DNA from: Alphaproteobacteria bacterium
Lineage (GTDB): Bacteria; Pseudomonadota; Alphaproteobacteria; CAAGCB01; CAG-977
Direction: 5' to 3'
DNA: 12,123 bases
Assembly: GCA_021639925.1 (NCBI GenBank)
Contig: JAJXEL010000055.1
Coordinates: 1 to 12,123 of the forward strand
Numbering within the stretch: the first letter of the stretch is position 1; each line of letters starts with the position of its first letter. Position numbers and translations under genes: made by a program. This document shows, piece after piece, positions 1 through 7,629 of the stretch. The notes beneath the pieces are model-generated. The model saw only the letters and a program-made list of their open reading frames with translations. It ran no database searches and was not told the origin of the DNA.

Positions 1-85
1 CGGGGCCGCCTGCACTGACGTTCCGGCGTTGCCTGCGCTACGCTCCGGCCGAACCCTATGACGTCCATTCACCGAACCCCCGCGT
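1..85. other. Unassigned GC-rich intergenic sequence
   Basis: I see no convincing reading frame or RNA gene here. The sequence is GC-rich. It contains an 8-bp direct repeat, CCGAACCC, at 49-56 and 72-79 (23-bp period), and a weak interrupted inverted repeat (CCGGCGT near 23-29 against ACG-ct-CCGG near 40-48). It may be the end of an intergenic or dispersed repeat element that continues to the left of the window. Confidence 0.4.
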
Positions 86-126
86 CCATCACTAAAAAAG
101 CCACCCGAAGGTGGCTTTTTTAGTGA

Positions 127-129
<3 letters not shown>
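86..129 (-). terminator. Terminator hairpin of the initiator tRNA gene
   Basis: Arms 86-105 and 110-129 are perfectly complementary over 20 bp with a 4-nt loop. Read on the minus strand the loop is C(UUCG)G, an extra-stable tetraloop, and the second arm contains a T6 run after GGTGGC. This fits a factor-independent terminator for the tRNA transcript. The first three minus-strand bases inside the stem (129-127) are the encoded CCA of the tRNA, so the terminator and the mature 3' end touch. The symmetric A6/T6 runs could also let it work on plus-strand transcripts. Confidence 0.85.
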
Positions 130-204
<75 letters not shown>

Positions 205-217
205 ATAAGATGTAGTC

Positions 218-246
218 TATATAACACCGCCCGTCCCGAATGGCAA
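218..246 (-). promoter_or_regulatory. Promoter of the initiator tRNA gene
   Basis: On the minus strand there is TTGCCA (246-241), a 17-bp spacer, and TATATA (223-218). This places a transcription start near 211, a few bases upstream of the mature tRNA 5' end at 204. The spacing and fit to the sigma70 consensus are good, and the spacer is GC-rich just upstream of the -10 element. It is assigned from sequence only. Confidence 0.7.
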
Positions 247-317
247 TACTTTTTTCATTTTATTTTATGTAAAACTAAAGCCGTCTGTCCGAACCCGGCA
301 GATTATTCCCCAAACAT

Positions 318-343
318 AAAAAAAAGAGGGGAAATTTCCCCTC
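318..343 (-). terminator. recA intrinsic terminator
   Basis: An 18-bp perfect palindrome with GAGGGG/CCCCTC arms (326-343) lies 8 bp after the recA stop codon. On the minus strand it is followed by eight T residues (325-318). This is a textbook factor-independent terminator for recA. Confidence 0.85.
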
Positions 344-350
344 CCTTTCC

Positions 351-1412
351 TTATTCTTCGTCCGTTACTTCGTCACCGATCATTTTCTGCGACAACAGCC
401 CCGCCTTTTCACGAATCTGCTGTTCTATCTCATCGGCGACAGCAGGATTTTCACGCAGGAACGTCCGCGCGTTTTCACGCCCCTGCCAACGTTCGCCCTT
501 GTACGAAATCCACGCGCCAGCCTTTTCAATCAACCCGGCCTTGATCCCCAAATCAATCAGCTCGCCCGTTTTGGAAATCCCTTCGCCGTAAATAATGTCA
601 AATTCGACTGTTCTGAACGGCGGAGCAACCTTGTTCTTTACAATCTTGACCGTCGTATTGTTGCCGATCGTTTCGTCCTTGTCCTTAATCTGCGCGCCGC
701 GGCGAATCTCAATACGGACAGAAGCGTAAAATTTCAACGCGTTGCCGCCCGTCGTCGTTTCCGGATTACCGAACATCACACCGATTTTCATACGCAGCTG
801 GTTGATAAAAATAATCAGCGTGTTCGACCGCGCCACCGACGCCGTCAATTTACGTAAAGCCTGCGACATTAAACGCGCCTGCAAACCGACATGGGAATCC
901 CCCATTTCGCCTTCCAGTTCGGCTTTGGGCACCAAAGCCGCAACAGAATCGACAACCAGAACGTCAATCGCCCCGGAACGTACCAGCGTATCGGCGATTT
1001 CCAGCGCCTGTTCCCCCGTATCCGGCTGCGAAATCAACAAATTGTCAATATCGACGCCCAGCTTTTTGGCGTAAATCGGATCCAACGCGTGTTCCGCGTC
1101 AATATAAGCGCATTTGCCGCCCGATTTCTGCGCCTGCGCGACAACATGCTGCGCCAACGTCGTTTTGCCGGAGCTTTCCGGACCGTAAACTTCAACGATT
1201 CTGCCGCGCGGCAGACCGCCGATTCCCAACGCGATATCCAACCCCAAAGACCCCGTCGAAATCGCCGGAATTTCAACGGCGTTTTCACGTTGTCCCAGAC
1301 GCATGATCGACCCTTTGCCAAACGCCCGTTCAATCTGACTTAAAGCGGCGGCCAGTGCTTTTTCCTTATCCATCGTATCCTTATCCACTAAATGTAAAAC
1401 GGTTTGATCCAT
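351..1412 (-). CDS. recA: Recombinase RecA
   Basis: RecA is the DNA-dependent ATPase that forms filaments on single-stranded DNA, drives homologous strand exchange, and triggers LexA self-cleavage in the SOS response. The 353-residue product has the family's usual length. Visible motifs are Walker A GPESSGKT (77-84), Walker B LVVD (152-155), loop L1 around EGEMGDSHVG (167-176), the FINQLR segment (202-207), and loop L2 around GNPETTTGG (215-223). It ends in the usual acidic tail (EVTDEE). The ATG at 1412 is chosen over Met14 because LVDKDTMDK at the N-terminus matches alphaproteobacterial RecA proteins and because GAGG lies 9 bp upstream. It has its own promoter and terminator. It lies downstream of cysQ on the same strand, with no clear terminator between them. 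Confidence 0.98.
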   Translation of the reverse strand: MDQTVLHLVDKDTMDKEKALAAALSQIERAFGKGSIMRLGQRENAVEIPAISTGSLGLDIALGIGGLPRGRIVEVYGPESSGKTTLAQHVVAQAQKSGGKCAYIDAEHALDPIYAKKLGVDIDNLLISQPDTGEQALEIADTLVRSGAIDVLVVDSVAALVPKAELEGEMGDSHVGLQARLMSQALRKLTASVARSNTLIIFINQLRMKIGVMFGNPETTTGGNALKFYASVRIEIRRGAQIKDKDETIGNNTTVKIVKNKVAPPFRTVEFDIIYGEGISKTGELIDLGIKAGLIEKAGAWISYKGERWQGRENARTFLRENPAVADEIEQQIREKAGLLSQKMIGDEVTDEE

Positions 1413-1463
1413 ATTTTGGTGCCTCTTTTATCCCACAAAAACACGTCAAGAGCAACACCGTAA

Positions 1464-1491
1464 AATGTACCACATTTGTTCCGGATTTCAA
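1464..1491 (-). promoter_or_regulatory. recA promoter with overlapping LexA-like box
   Basis: On the minus strand TTGAAA (1491-1486), a 16-bp spacer and TACATT (1469-1464) form a sigma70-like promoter about 50 bp upstream of recA. The spacer and the start of the -10 element contain GAAC-AAATGTG-GTAC (1481-1467). This differs by one base from the alphaproteobacterial SOS operator known as GAAC-N7-GAAC (equivalently GTTC-N7-GTTC). A second one-mismatch copy, GAAC-N7-AAAC on the plus strand, lies at 1501-1515. A repressor bound at the first site would block the promoter directly. The promoter fit is good; the LexA assignment is inferred. Confidence 0.55.
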
Positions 1492-1519
1492 GAGAAAAAA
1501 GAACAAAAAGGAAACATCT

Positions 1520-2293
1520 TTATCTTTTCTGCCCGAAAGAAATAATCCGCGGATTAATCAGCCCCGGTTTGCGGTATGTCAAAACAGTATTGTTTTCCGC
1601 GTTATAAACTTCTCCGCCGGCGGCTGTTAAAACGGCATGCGCGGCGGCCGTATCCCATTCTTTTGTCTGATGACAGCACGGATACACGTCGGCCTGTCCC
1701 GCCGCGATCAGGCAAAACTTCAAAGAACTGCCGCACGGCCGGCGTTCGGCGATTTTCAGCCCGTCCAGCATCTTAGCGACAATCATTTCATTGCAATGCG
1801 TCCGGCTGTTTAATACCGTATAGCCTTGTTTCGGAACGGCGCGAGTTTTCAATTCCGCCGGCGCGCCGTCTTTTTCCATACAGGCCCGGCCGGGCGAGCG
1901 CGTATAATAAACCGTTTCCGTTACGGGTACATATACCGCCCCGAAAACGGGCGCCGTGTCTTCGATTAAAGCAATATTAATCGTAAATTCGCCGTTCTTT
2001 TTCACAAAATCAGCCGTTCCGTCAACGGGATCGACCAGCCAGAAATACTTTTGAGTCAGATCGGCGGCTTCGCCGGCGGCAACGTGTTCTTCGCCGACAA
2101 CGGGAATATCCGGCGTTAATTCTTTGAGTCCGTCAAAAATAATTTTTTCGGCCGTCATATCGGCTTCCGTTACGGGCGAAGCGTCTTCTTTTTCATAAAC
2201 GGCAAAATCCTGCCGGTAAATTTCCATGACGGCCGATCCGGCTTGTTTAATCAGGTTGACGACGGCTGCGGTATCAAAAAAATAAGCGTTCAT
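1520..2293 (-). CDS. cysQ: CysQ-like 3'(2'),5'-bisphosphate nucleotidase (inositol-monophosphatase family)
   Basis: CysQ enzymes hydrolyse 3'-phosphoadenosine 5'-phosphate, the by-product of sulfate assimilation and phosphopantetheine transfer, to AMP and phosphate using Mg2+. The 257-residue protein shows the lithium-sensitive phosphatase signatures in order: SPVTEAD (39-45), VVGEE (65-69), WLVDPVDGTADF (86-97, metal ligands D88 and D91) and EWDTAAAHAVL (212-222). The stretch GSSLKFCLIAAGQADVYP favours CysQ over a true inositol monophosphatase. The ATG overlaps the cckA stop codon by 4 bp (ATGA), and GGGGG lies just upstream, implying translational coupling. It ends the flagellar/cckA unit. 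Oddity: CCHQT follows ADVYP, where an arginine is usual. Substrate choice within the family is inferred from motifs. Confidence 0.88.
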   Translation of the reverse strand: MNAYFFDTAAVVNLIKQAGSAVMEIYRQDFAVYEKEDASPVTEADMTAEKIIFDGLKELTPDIPVVGEEHVAAGEAADLTQKYFWLVDPVDGTADFVKKNGEFTINIALIEDTAPVFGAVYVPVTETVYYTRSPGRACMEKDGAPAELKTRAVPKQGYTVLNSRTHCNEMIVAKMLDGLKIAERRPCGSSLKFCLIAAGQADVYPCCHQTKEWDTAAAHAVLTAAGGEVYNAENNTVLTYRKPGLINPRIISFGQKR

Positions 2294-4722
2294 TTATCCC
2301 CCAGGATCTGTTTAACTTTTTCACCCAGTTCTTTTAAAGTAAACGGCTTTGCCAGGAAATAAAAGTCAGGCATGGCCTTGATTTCGCCGCGGGCGGCTTC
2401 TTCGGAAAATCCGGAAATCAACAGGATTTTACTGTAATTCCCCTTTTGACGCAAGGTTGACGCCAGCGTTACCCCGTCCATGCCCGGCATGACCATATCG
2501 GTAATCAGCAAGTCAAACGCGGCGCCGTCTTCCACTTTTTCCAGCGCTTCTTCGGCACAGGTACAGTCAATGACCGTATAGCCCTTTGCGGTCAAAGCCT
2601 TGCGGGTAACGGCGCGCACGCCGTCTTCGTCTTCAACCAGCAAAATGGTCCCCGATCCGCTGAGATCGTTCGAAGGCAACAGCGGCGGCGGCAGAGACGG
2701 TTTGTCTTCGGCAAAGAAAAATTGCAGCTGGTCGCCGGTCTTGGGCACGTTCGGCTTGACGCGGACCAGCTGGGAAACCGCCTGAAAATTATACCCCGCC
2801 GGCAAAGAGCTTTGTTCGGCTTCTTCGGTCAGGCGGCGTACGTCTTCCGGCGCGTGGCGGGGCAGGTAAAGGCTGAACGTCGTCCCGGATCCCAGCGTGC
2901 TTTTAACATTAATGTAACCGCCGGACTGGCGCATATTGCCGTATACCATCGCCAGCCCCAGCCCCGTTCCCGAATCAACGCCGCCGGACTTTGTCGAAAA
3001 GAACGGTTCAAAAATACGCTGCAAATTTTCTTCGCTGATTCCGCAGCCCGTATCCGAAACGTCAATAACGACATATTCGCCGGGAACGACTTCTTCGGAA
3101 CCGATATACTGCCCGGCGGGAAATTTCTGATGCCGCGTCGATATACTGAAAGTCCCGCCGTCCGGCATCGCGTCACGGGCATTAACGGCCAGATTGACAA
3201 ACACCTGGTCAAACTGCGTTTTATCCACGCGGATAAAGCCCAGATTCCGCCCGTTTTCAATTTGAACGGTGACTTTTGTGCCCAAAAGGCGTTTCAGCAT
3301 ATGGTGCAGTTCCGCGAAAACGTCCGTTACGTCCAGATATTTCGGCCGCAACGGCTGTTTGCGGGAATAAGACAGCAGCTGCCCGACAAGGCTGGCGGCG
3401 CGGGTCGCGCTGTAATGCACGTTCATCAGTTCGGTAAAATCGGGATCGGACGCCGGGTGCGTTTGCAGCAGCAAATCCGTCGAACCGATAATGGCGGTCA
3501 AAAGGTTGTTGAAATCGTGCGCGATCCCGCCGGCCAGCTGGCCGATCGCCTGCATTTTCTGCGCCTGAGAAAACTGCAAAGCCAGCGTCCGGCGTTCCGT
3601 ATTGTCGATAAAGTGCGCGATAAAGCCGAACACGTCGGGCTTGCCGTCTTCGTCTTCTTCGGTCATCGGGGTAATATACACGGCGGCAAATTTTTCCTGC
3701 GGCGTTTTCAGGCGGACTTCGGCATGGGCGCGGGTCAGCTTCGCCGTCATGACTTTGGCCATTTTGTCTTTTAATTCCGCCCAGTCGTCCGCGTCGATAC
3801 AGTCGTCCAAAGGCGTGCCGATCATTTCTTCGCGCGAACGGGAAAACATCTGGAACAACGTCGAATTGGCTTCCGTAATGATATTTTCCTTGTCCAAAAA
3901 AGCGATTCCGACGGGCGCTTCGGCAAACAAACGGGAAAAGCCCAGTTCGGCTTCTTTGGCCGATCCGTCGTGTTCGTGACGGCTCATCACGTCGCGCACG
4001 ACCGACGCGCGCAGCATTGTTTCCCCGTTTTCGTCATATACGGCATGGCTGACAAACGCCGTGAAAAAAGTCCCCGTCTGCGTGCGGAAAGTCAGCTCGC
4101 CGTGCCAGAAACCGTCCAGTTCCGGAACATGCGTGCCGGCCAGGATATCGACCAGTTTTTTACCCTTAAGTTCGCGGATATTCGTATACCCCAGCCAATC
4201 GCACAGCCTTTGGTTTACGAAATGAATAACGCCGCCCGCGTCAATCTGGTACAGCCCGATCGGCAGAATATCCAAAAATTCGGCCAGTTCCTGCGTTTCC
4301 TGGCGCATCACGGCGTCCAAAGCGCGCGAAGCCGTCATATCGCGGACCCGCCATAATGTCCCGACGCTTAACTGCCTGATCGAAATATGATACCATTCCC
4401 AGAAATCCGCGTCGTCTTCGGCCGGGCGCATCAGCAGTTCAACGGACGTTTCGGCTTTGTTTTTAACGGCGGCCTCCAGCTTTGCCAGCGCCAGACGGTT
4501 GGATTCGTCGTCCAAAACCCGGTTTAAAACAGATTGCAGCAAAGAAGACGCTTTGAAAAATTGTTTCCCCGCCGCATTGATGTAAACGGGCGTTGCGTCT
4601 GCGGATACCAGCGCCAGCGCGTCGGATTCGCTGTCCATCAAAGCTTTGACGGTATCCCAGTCCCTGACAAAGCTGCCAAGTCCCAGAATACCGGCCAGTT
4701 TTTTAAAAAACGGGTACGCCAT
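2290..4722 (-). CDS. cckA: CckA-type hybrid histidine kinase with receiver domain
   Basis: CckA is the alphaproteobacterial kinase/phosphatase that feeds the ChpT-CtrA phosphorelay controlling cell cycle and often motility. The 810 residues read as a degenerate PAS-like region (~30-125), PAS (~146-245), PAS (~262-375), HisKA with GGIAHDFNN (phospho-accepting H402), HATPase with N-box LAVNARDAM (511-519), DTGCG (557-561) and GTGLGL (585-590), a proline-rich linker, and a receiver with LLVEDED (694-700), phospho-acceptor D742 in ITDMVMPGMDG, and K792. Linker and receiver strongly resemble CckA. Oddity: CckA normally begins with two membrane helices, but none is visible here, and the ATG abuts the flhB stop (TAAATG), so no N-terminal extension is hidden upstream. 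GAGAGG lies 8 bp before the start. It is followed by cysQ with a 4-bp overlap. Orthology is inferred from domain order and kinase-core similarity. Confidence 0.9.
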   Translation of the reverse strand: MAYPFFKKLAGILGLGSFVRDWDTVKALMDSESDALALVSADATPVYINAAGKQFFKASSLLQSVLNRVLDDESNRLALAKLEAAVKNKAETSVELLMRPAEDDADFWEWYHISIRQLSVGTLWRVRDMTASRALDAVMRQETQELAEFLDILPIGLYQIDAGGVIHFVNQRLCDWLGYTNIRELKGKKLVDILAGTHVPELDGFWHGELTFRTQTGTFFTAFVSHAVYDENGETMLRASVVRDVMSRHEHDGSAKEAELGFSRLFAEAPVGIAFLDKENIITEANSTLFQMFSRSREEMIGTPLDDCIDADDWAELKDKMAKVMTAKLTRAHAEVRLKTPQEKFAAVYITPMTEEDEDGKPDVFGFIAHFIDNTERRTLALQFSQAQKMQAIGQLAGGIAHDFNNLLTAIIGSTDLLLQTHPASDPDFTELMNVHYSATRAASLVGQLLSYSRKQPLRPKYLDVTDVFAELHHMLKRLLGTKVTVQIENGRNLGFIRVDKTQFDQVFVNLAVNARDAMPDGGTFSISTRHQKFPAGQYIGSEEVVPGEYVVIDVSDTGCGISEENLQRIFEPFFSTKSGGVDSGTGLGLAMVYGNMRQSGGYINVKSTLGSGTTFSLYLPRHAPEDVRRLTEEAEQSSLPAGYNFQAVSQLVRVKPNVPKTGDQLQFFFAEDKPSLPPPLLPSNDLSGSGTILLVEDEDGVRAVTRKALTAKGYTVIDCTCAEEALEKVEDGAAFDLLITDMVMPGMDGVTLASTLRQKGNYSKILLISGFSEEAARGEIKAMPDFYFLAKPFTLKELGEKVKQILGDK

Positions 4723-5814
4723 TTAGGTTTCCTCTCTTTGCGGCAGCGTTTTTCCTTTAAGCTGATAAACATACTTGATGACTTCCGCCACAGCAGCATA
4801 ATGCTCTGTCGGGATCGGTTCGTCAATCTCTACCGACGCGAACAAAGCGCGCGCCAAAGGCGGATTTTCAACAATCGGCACATCGTTGGCGGCTGCGATT
4901 TCTTTGATTTTCAGCGCAATAAAGTCCTGCCCTTTGGCTACGACGACCGGCGCTTCCATGCCTTCCTCGGGTTCATAGCGCAGCGCGACCGCGAAATGCG
5001 TCGGGTTGGTGACGACGACCGATGATTTCGGCACGTTCGCCATCATGCGTTTGCGCAAACGTTCCATGCGAATCGAACGCAAGCGCATTTTTATCTGCGG
5101 ATCTCCTTCCATTTGTTTGTATTCGTCTTTGACTTCCTGCTTTGTCATACGCTGGCGCTTTAAATAAGAAAACTTTTGATAAAAGTAGTCCGCAAACGCA
5201 ATGACGAAAATAATCATGACCATCGTCAGCAAAATCAGCAGCAGCAACTTATAGACCAAAGCCAGAATCGACGCGACGTCAAAAGACGACGTGTTCAGGA
5301 TATCTAAAATTCTGGGTTTCACGATCAGCCACGCCGCATAGCCGACCGCGGTAATTTTAAAAATGCCTTTCAGCATATCGACGATTTTGGCTTTGGTAAT
5401 AAATTCTTTGGCATTAGCGAACAGGTTAATTCTTTCCCATTTGATTTCCATGCGCTTCGGAGCGTACAGAAAGCCAATCTGCACCAAAGCCGACGCCGCG
5501 GCCAGCACTAAAAACAAAGCCAACGGCAGCAGCAAAGTGACAAATAACTCAAACGACGTTTCCCTTAATAAATCGCGCAGCCCCAGCGGATCTACGGGCA
5601 GTTCGGCGGGCCGTTCGATAAATTTAAACCCGATCGCCGCCGTTCTTTCCATAACAAAAGGAGCCAGCCCCCACAGCATCATCAGGGCGGCAAACAGCAT
5701 AAACCAGCTTTTGACTTCCATGGAAAGAGGAACGTTTCCTTCTTCCCTCGCGCGTTCCAGCTTTCGTTCGGAAGCCTCTTCGGTCTTAGAAGACTCGTCT
5801 TGTTCGTCAGCCAT
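4723..5814 (-). CDS. flhB: Flagellar export gate protein FlhB
   Basis: FlhB is the inner-membrane switch of the flagellar type III export apparatus; self-cleavage changes substrate class from rod/hook to filament. The 363-residue protein has a charged N-terminus (TEEASERKLERAREEGNVPLS), four hydrophobic segments (roughly 35-55, 88-112, 150-165, 180-210), and a cytoplasmic domain with the autocleavage motif NPTH (270-273, cut after N270). This is followed by VALRYEPE and the conserved VENPPLARALF. A short AGGA overlapping the fliR stop serves the ATG at 5814, 6 bp after fliR. NPTH and the flagellar neighbours favour FlhB over a virulence type III (SctU) homologue. Confidence 0.97.
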   Translation of the reverse strand: MADEQDESSKTEEASERKLERAREEGNVPLSMEVKSWFMLFAALMMLWGLAPFVMERTAAIGFKFIERPAELPVDPLGLRDLLRETSFELFVTLLLPLALFLVLAAASALVQIGFLYAPKRMEIKWERINLFANAKEFITKAKIVDMLKGIFKITAVGYAAWLIVKPRILDILNTSSFDVASILALVYKLLLLILLTMVMIIFVIAFADYFYQKFSYLKRQRMTKQEVKDEYKQMEGDPQIKMRLRSIRMERLRKRMMANVPKSSVVVTNPTHFAVALRYEPEEGMEAPVVVAKGQDFIALKIKEIAAANDVPIVENPPLARALFASVEIDEPIPTEHYAAVAEVIKYVYQLKGKTLPQREET

Positions 5815-5820
5815 TTTTTC

Positions 5821-6582
5821 CTACATAGAAAACAACCGCAGATTATCCCGGAAAAATTCCAGAAACCACCACATCATCATCGGCAAAGACACCATCAACA
5901 GCGCCAATCCCAAGTATACCTGCAAAGGCATCACAATGAAAATAATATTCAGCTGCGGCATTAAACGCGACATTACCCCCATAGACGAGTACATCAGGAT
6001 AATCATCACGATGAACGGCGAACCGATCTGGAAACCGTAAGTAAACGCCGCGCCCAGCGTTTTCGCCAGCATTTGCGACATATCGCCCGCCAGCAAAGAC
6101 TGCCCGGCCGGAAAAGTCCGGTAACTGGCCAGAACTGCCCCCAGCATGACATGATGCAGGTTCGTCACAACGATCAGCAGCACGGCGCATAATGTCAGGA
6201 AACTGGTCAAAACGGTTGACTGGACATTTGTCTGCGGATCAAGCAAAGTCGCGTTTGAAAAGCTGGTTGCCATCGCCGCATTAACGCCGGCCAGATCGAC
6301 GGCGGTCATCAGGAAATAAGGAAAAATCCCCAGAAACACGCCGACGGTTATTTCGATCAGCAGGCACCGGAACAGCTCGGGCACATTCTGCGGCGGCGCG
6401 GGCAGCTCCGCTCCCAAAGCCGGCGTCAGCATTACGGCGATTGCCAGCACGAAAATCAACCGGATCCGCGCGGGGATATAAACGGAAGCATAAAACGGCA
6501 TAAATAAAAACGCGCCGCCCAGGCGCGCAAAAACAAATAAAAAATGGTACAGTTCCAGCGATACCAGCCGTTCCCAGTCCAT
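5821..6582 (-). CDS. fliR: Flagellar export gate protein FliR
   Basis: FliR is a polytopic component of the FliP-FliQ-FliR export gate in the basal-body membrane disc. The 253-residue protein is very hydrophobic, with about six candidate membrane segments. It has FliR-family features: an N-terminal FARLGGAFLFMP segment, ARIRLIFVLAIAVMLTP, the GVNAAMATSFSNATLLDP loop near the middle, and the C-terminal segment VMSRLMPQLNIIFIVMPLQ. It begins one base after the fliQ stop (TGA-G-ATG), with GGGG about 7 bp upstream inside fliQ, so translation is probably coupled. Length is normal for the family. Confidence 0.96.
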   Translation of the reverse strand: MDWERLVSLELYHFLFVFARLGGAFLFMPFYASVYIPARIRLIFVLAIAVMLTPALGAELPAPPQNVPELFRCLLIEITVGVFLGIFPYFLMTAVDLAGVNAAMATSFSNATLLDPQTNVQSTVLTSFLTLCAVLLIVVTNLHHVMLGAVLASYRTFPAGQSLLAGDMSQMLAKTLGAAFTYGFQIGSPFIVMIILMYSSMGVMSRLMPQLNIIFIVMPLQVYLGLALLMVSLPMMMWWFLEFFRDNLRLFSM

Positions 6583-6583
6583 C

Positions 6584-6853
6584 TCACGCCCCCAAAGCGA
6601 TCATGCGGTCAAACAATCCGTTGGTAAAGGTACGCAGCTGTTCGATCATAAACGGCAATAAAAAGATCAGGGAAATAAAAACGACCAGGATTTTCGGCAC
6701 AAAGACCAGCGTCATTTCCTGGATCTGCGTCAAAGTCTGGAACAAGCTGATCAAAAGACCGATAACCATGGCGATCAGCAGCAAAGGCCCGACGATCAGC
6801 AACAGTGTAAAGATCGCGTTTTTACCGATTTCAATAACCATTACTTCCGTCAT
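6584..6853 (-). CDS. fliQ: Flagellar export gate protein FliQ
   Basis: FliQ is the small two-helix subunit of the flagellar export gate. The 89 residues contain two long hydrophobic segments (about 13-38 and 52-70) around the conserved LISLFQTLTQIQEMTLVFVPK turn, a FliQ hallmark. It has the family's usual length. AAGGA lies 7 bp before the ATG, overlapping the last codons of fliE's leader-side spacing, and fliR follows after a single base. Confidence 0.96.
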   Translation of the reverse strand: MTEVMVIEIGKNAIFTLLLIVGPLLLIAMVIGLLISLFQTLTQIQEMTLVFVPKILVVFISLIFLLPFMIEQLRTFTNGLFDRMIALGA

Positions 6854-6867
6854 GGCGCCGTCCTTTT

Positions 6868-7182
6868 TTAAATAGGCATCTGCATGATTTCCTGATAGGC
6901 GGAAACAACCTTGTCGCGCACGGCGACAACCGTCTGTAAAGCGACTTCTGCATTTGAAACGGCCATGACGACTTCCTGCATGTCGGCGGTGCCTTTAATG
7001 GCCTTCATGCTCATGATTTCGGCTTGTTTATTGTCTTCTTCCGCCTGCAGGACGGCGGTTTTCACCATCGAAGCGAACGATCCCGCGGGCGAAGCCTGTT
7101 CCGTTTGTTCAGCCCCGGGCACAACCTGCCTGGATACAGCCGCCTGATAAGCGGAAAGAGCTTTGGAAACATCGCTGACCAT
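6868..7182 (-). CDS. fliE: Flagellar hook-basal body complex protein FliE
   Basis: FliE links the MS ring and export gate to the proximal rod and is among the first export substrates. The 104-residue protein has an unremarkable N-terminal half and a conserved C-terminal half: AIKGTADMQEVVMAVSNAEV, then LQTVVAVRDKVVSAYQEIM, ending in QMPI, which is the FliE signature. AAGGGA lies about 8 bp before the ATG. It sits 17 bp downstream of flgC and 14 bp upstream of fliQ, the standard order for this block. Confidence 0.95.
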   Translation of the reverse strand: MVSDVSKALSAYQAAVSRQVVPGAEQTEQASPAGSFASMVKTAVLQAEEDNKQAEIMSMKAIKGTADMQEVVMAVSNAEVALQTVVAVRDKVVSAYQEIMQMPI

Positions 7183-7199
7183 AATTTTTTTCCCTTATA

Positions 7200-7610
7200 T
7201 TAACGAATTAAATCCAGCGTTTTGGACATCATTTCCTTGGACGTTGAAATCACGTTCAGATTGGCTTCATAGGTTCTTTGCGCTTCTTTCATATCCATTG
7301 TTTCGACCAAAGGATTAACATTGGGCAACAGGACATAGCCGTCCGCACCGGCGGCTTCGTGGCCGGGATCGTATTTGCGTTCCAGCTGTCCTCTGTCGCG
7401 GGACACGCGCCCGACCTTTACCAGCTCCGCCCCCGTCGCGCGGTCCAGTTCGTTGCGGAACGTCACCGTTTTGCGCCGGTAAGGCTGTCCGCCCGGCGTT
7501 TTGGACAAAGAATCCGCATTCGCCAGGTTTTCCGAAATTACCCGCAGACGCTGCGCCTGCGCTTTCATGCCCGAAGCGGCGATCGTTTTACTGAGAGTCA
7601 AATCGTCCAT
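7200..7610 (-). CDS. flgC: Flagellar proximal rod protein FlgC
   Basis: FlgC is a proximal rod subunit of the flagellar axial family. The 136-residue product has the N-terminal rod motif (GMKAQAQRLRVISENLANADS) and the C-terminal motif NPLVETMDMKEAQRTYEANLNVI. These form the paired terminal helices typical of rod and hook proteins. GGAG lies 7 bp before the ATG and the gene follows flgB by 19 bp. Length is normal. Confidence 0.96.
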   Translation of the reverse strand: MDDLTLSKTIAASGMKAQAQRLRVISENLANADSLSKTPGGQPYRRKTVTFRNELDRATGAELVKVGRVSRDRGQLERKYDPGHEAAGADGYVLLPNVNPLVETMDMKEAQRTYEANLNVISTSKEMMSKTLDLIR

Positions 7611-7629
7611 TTACTTTCTCCGTTCGCGG

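Noticed and set aside
891..1343. Plus-strand 150-codon open frame
   Set aside because: Antisense to recA, with low-complexity Arg/Asn-rich translation; recA is unmistakable.
1543..1556. 14-bp palindrome TAATCCGCGGATTA as a terminator or operator
   Set aside because: It is inside the cysQ coding region, encoding conserved-looking NPRII, and is not followed by a T-tract at hairpin distance.
2722..3774. Plus-strand 350-codon open frame
   Set aside because: It lies wholly antisense to cckA, has no family features or ribosome site, and its composition follows from the codon bias of the kinase gene.
4723..6853. Virulence-type III secretion system rather than flagellum
   Set aside because: The rod genes flgB, flgC and fliE are in the same unit, and FlhB/FliR/FliQ features are flagellar.
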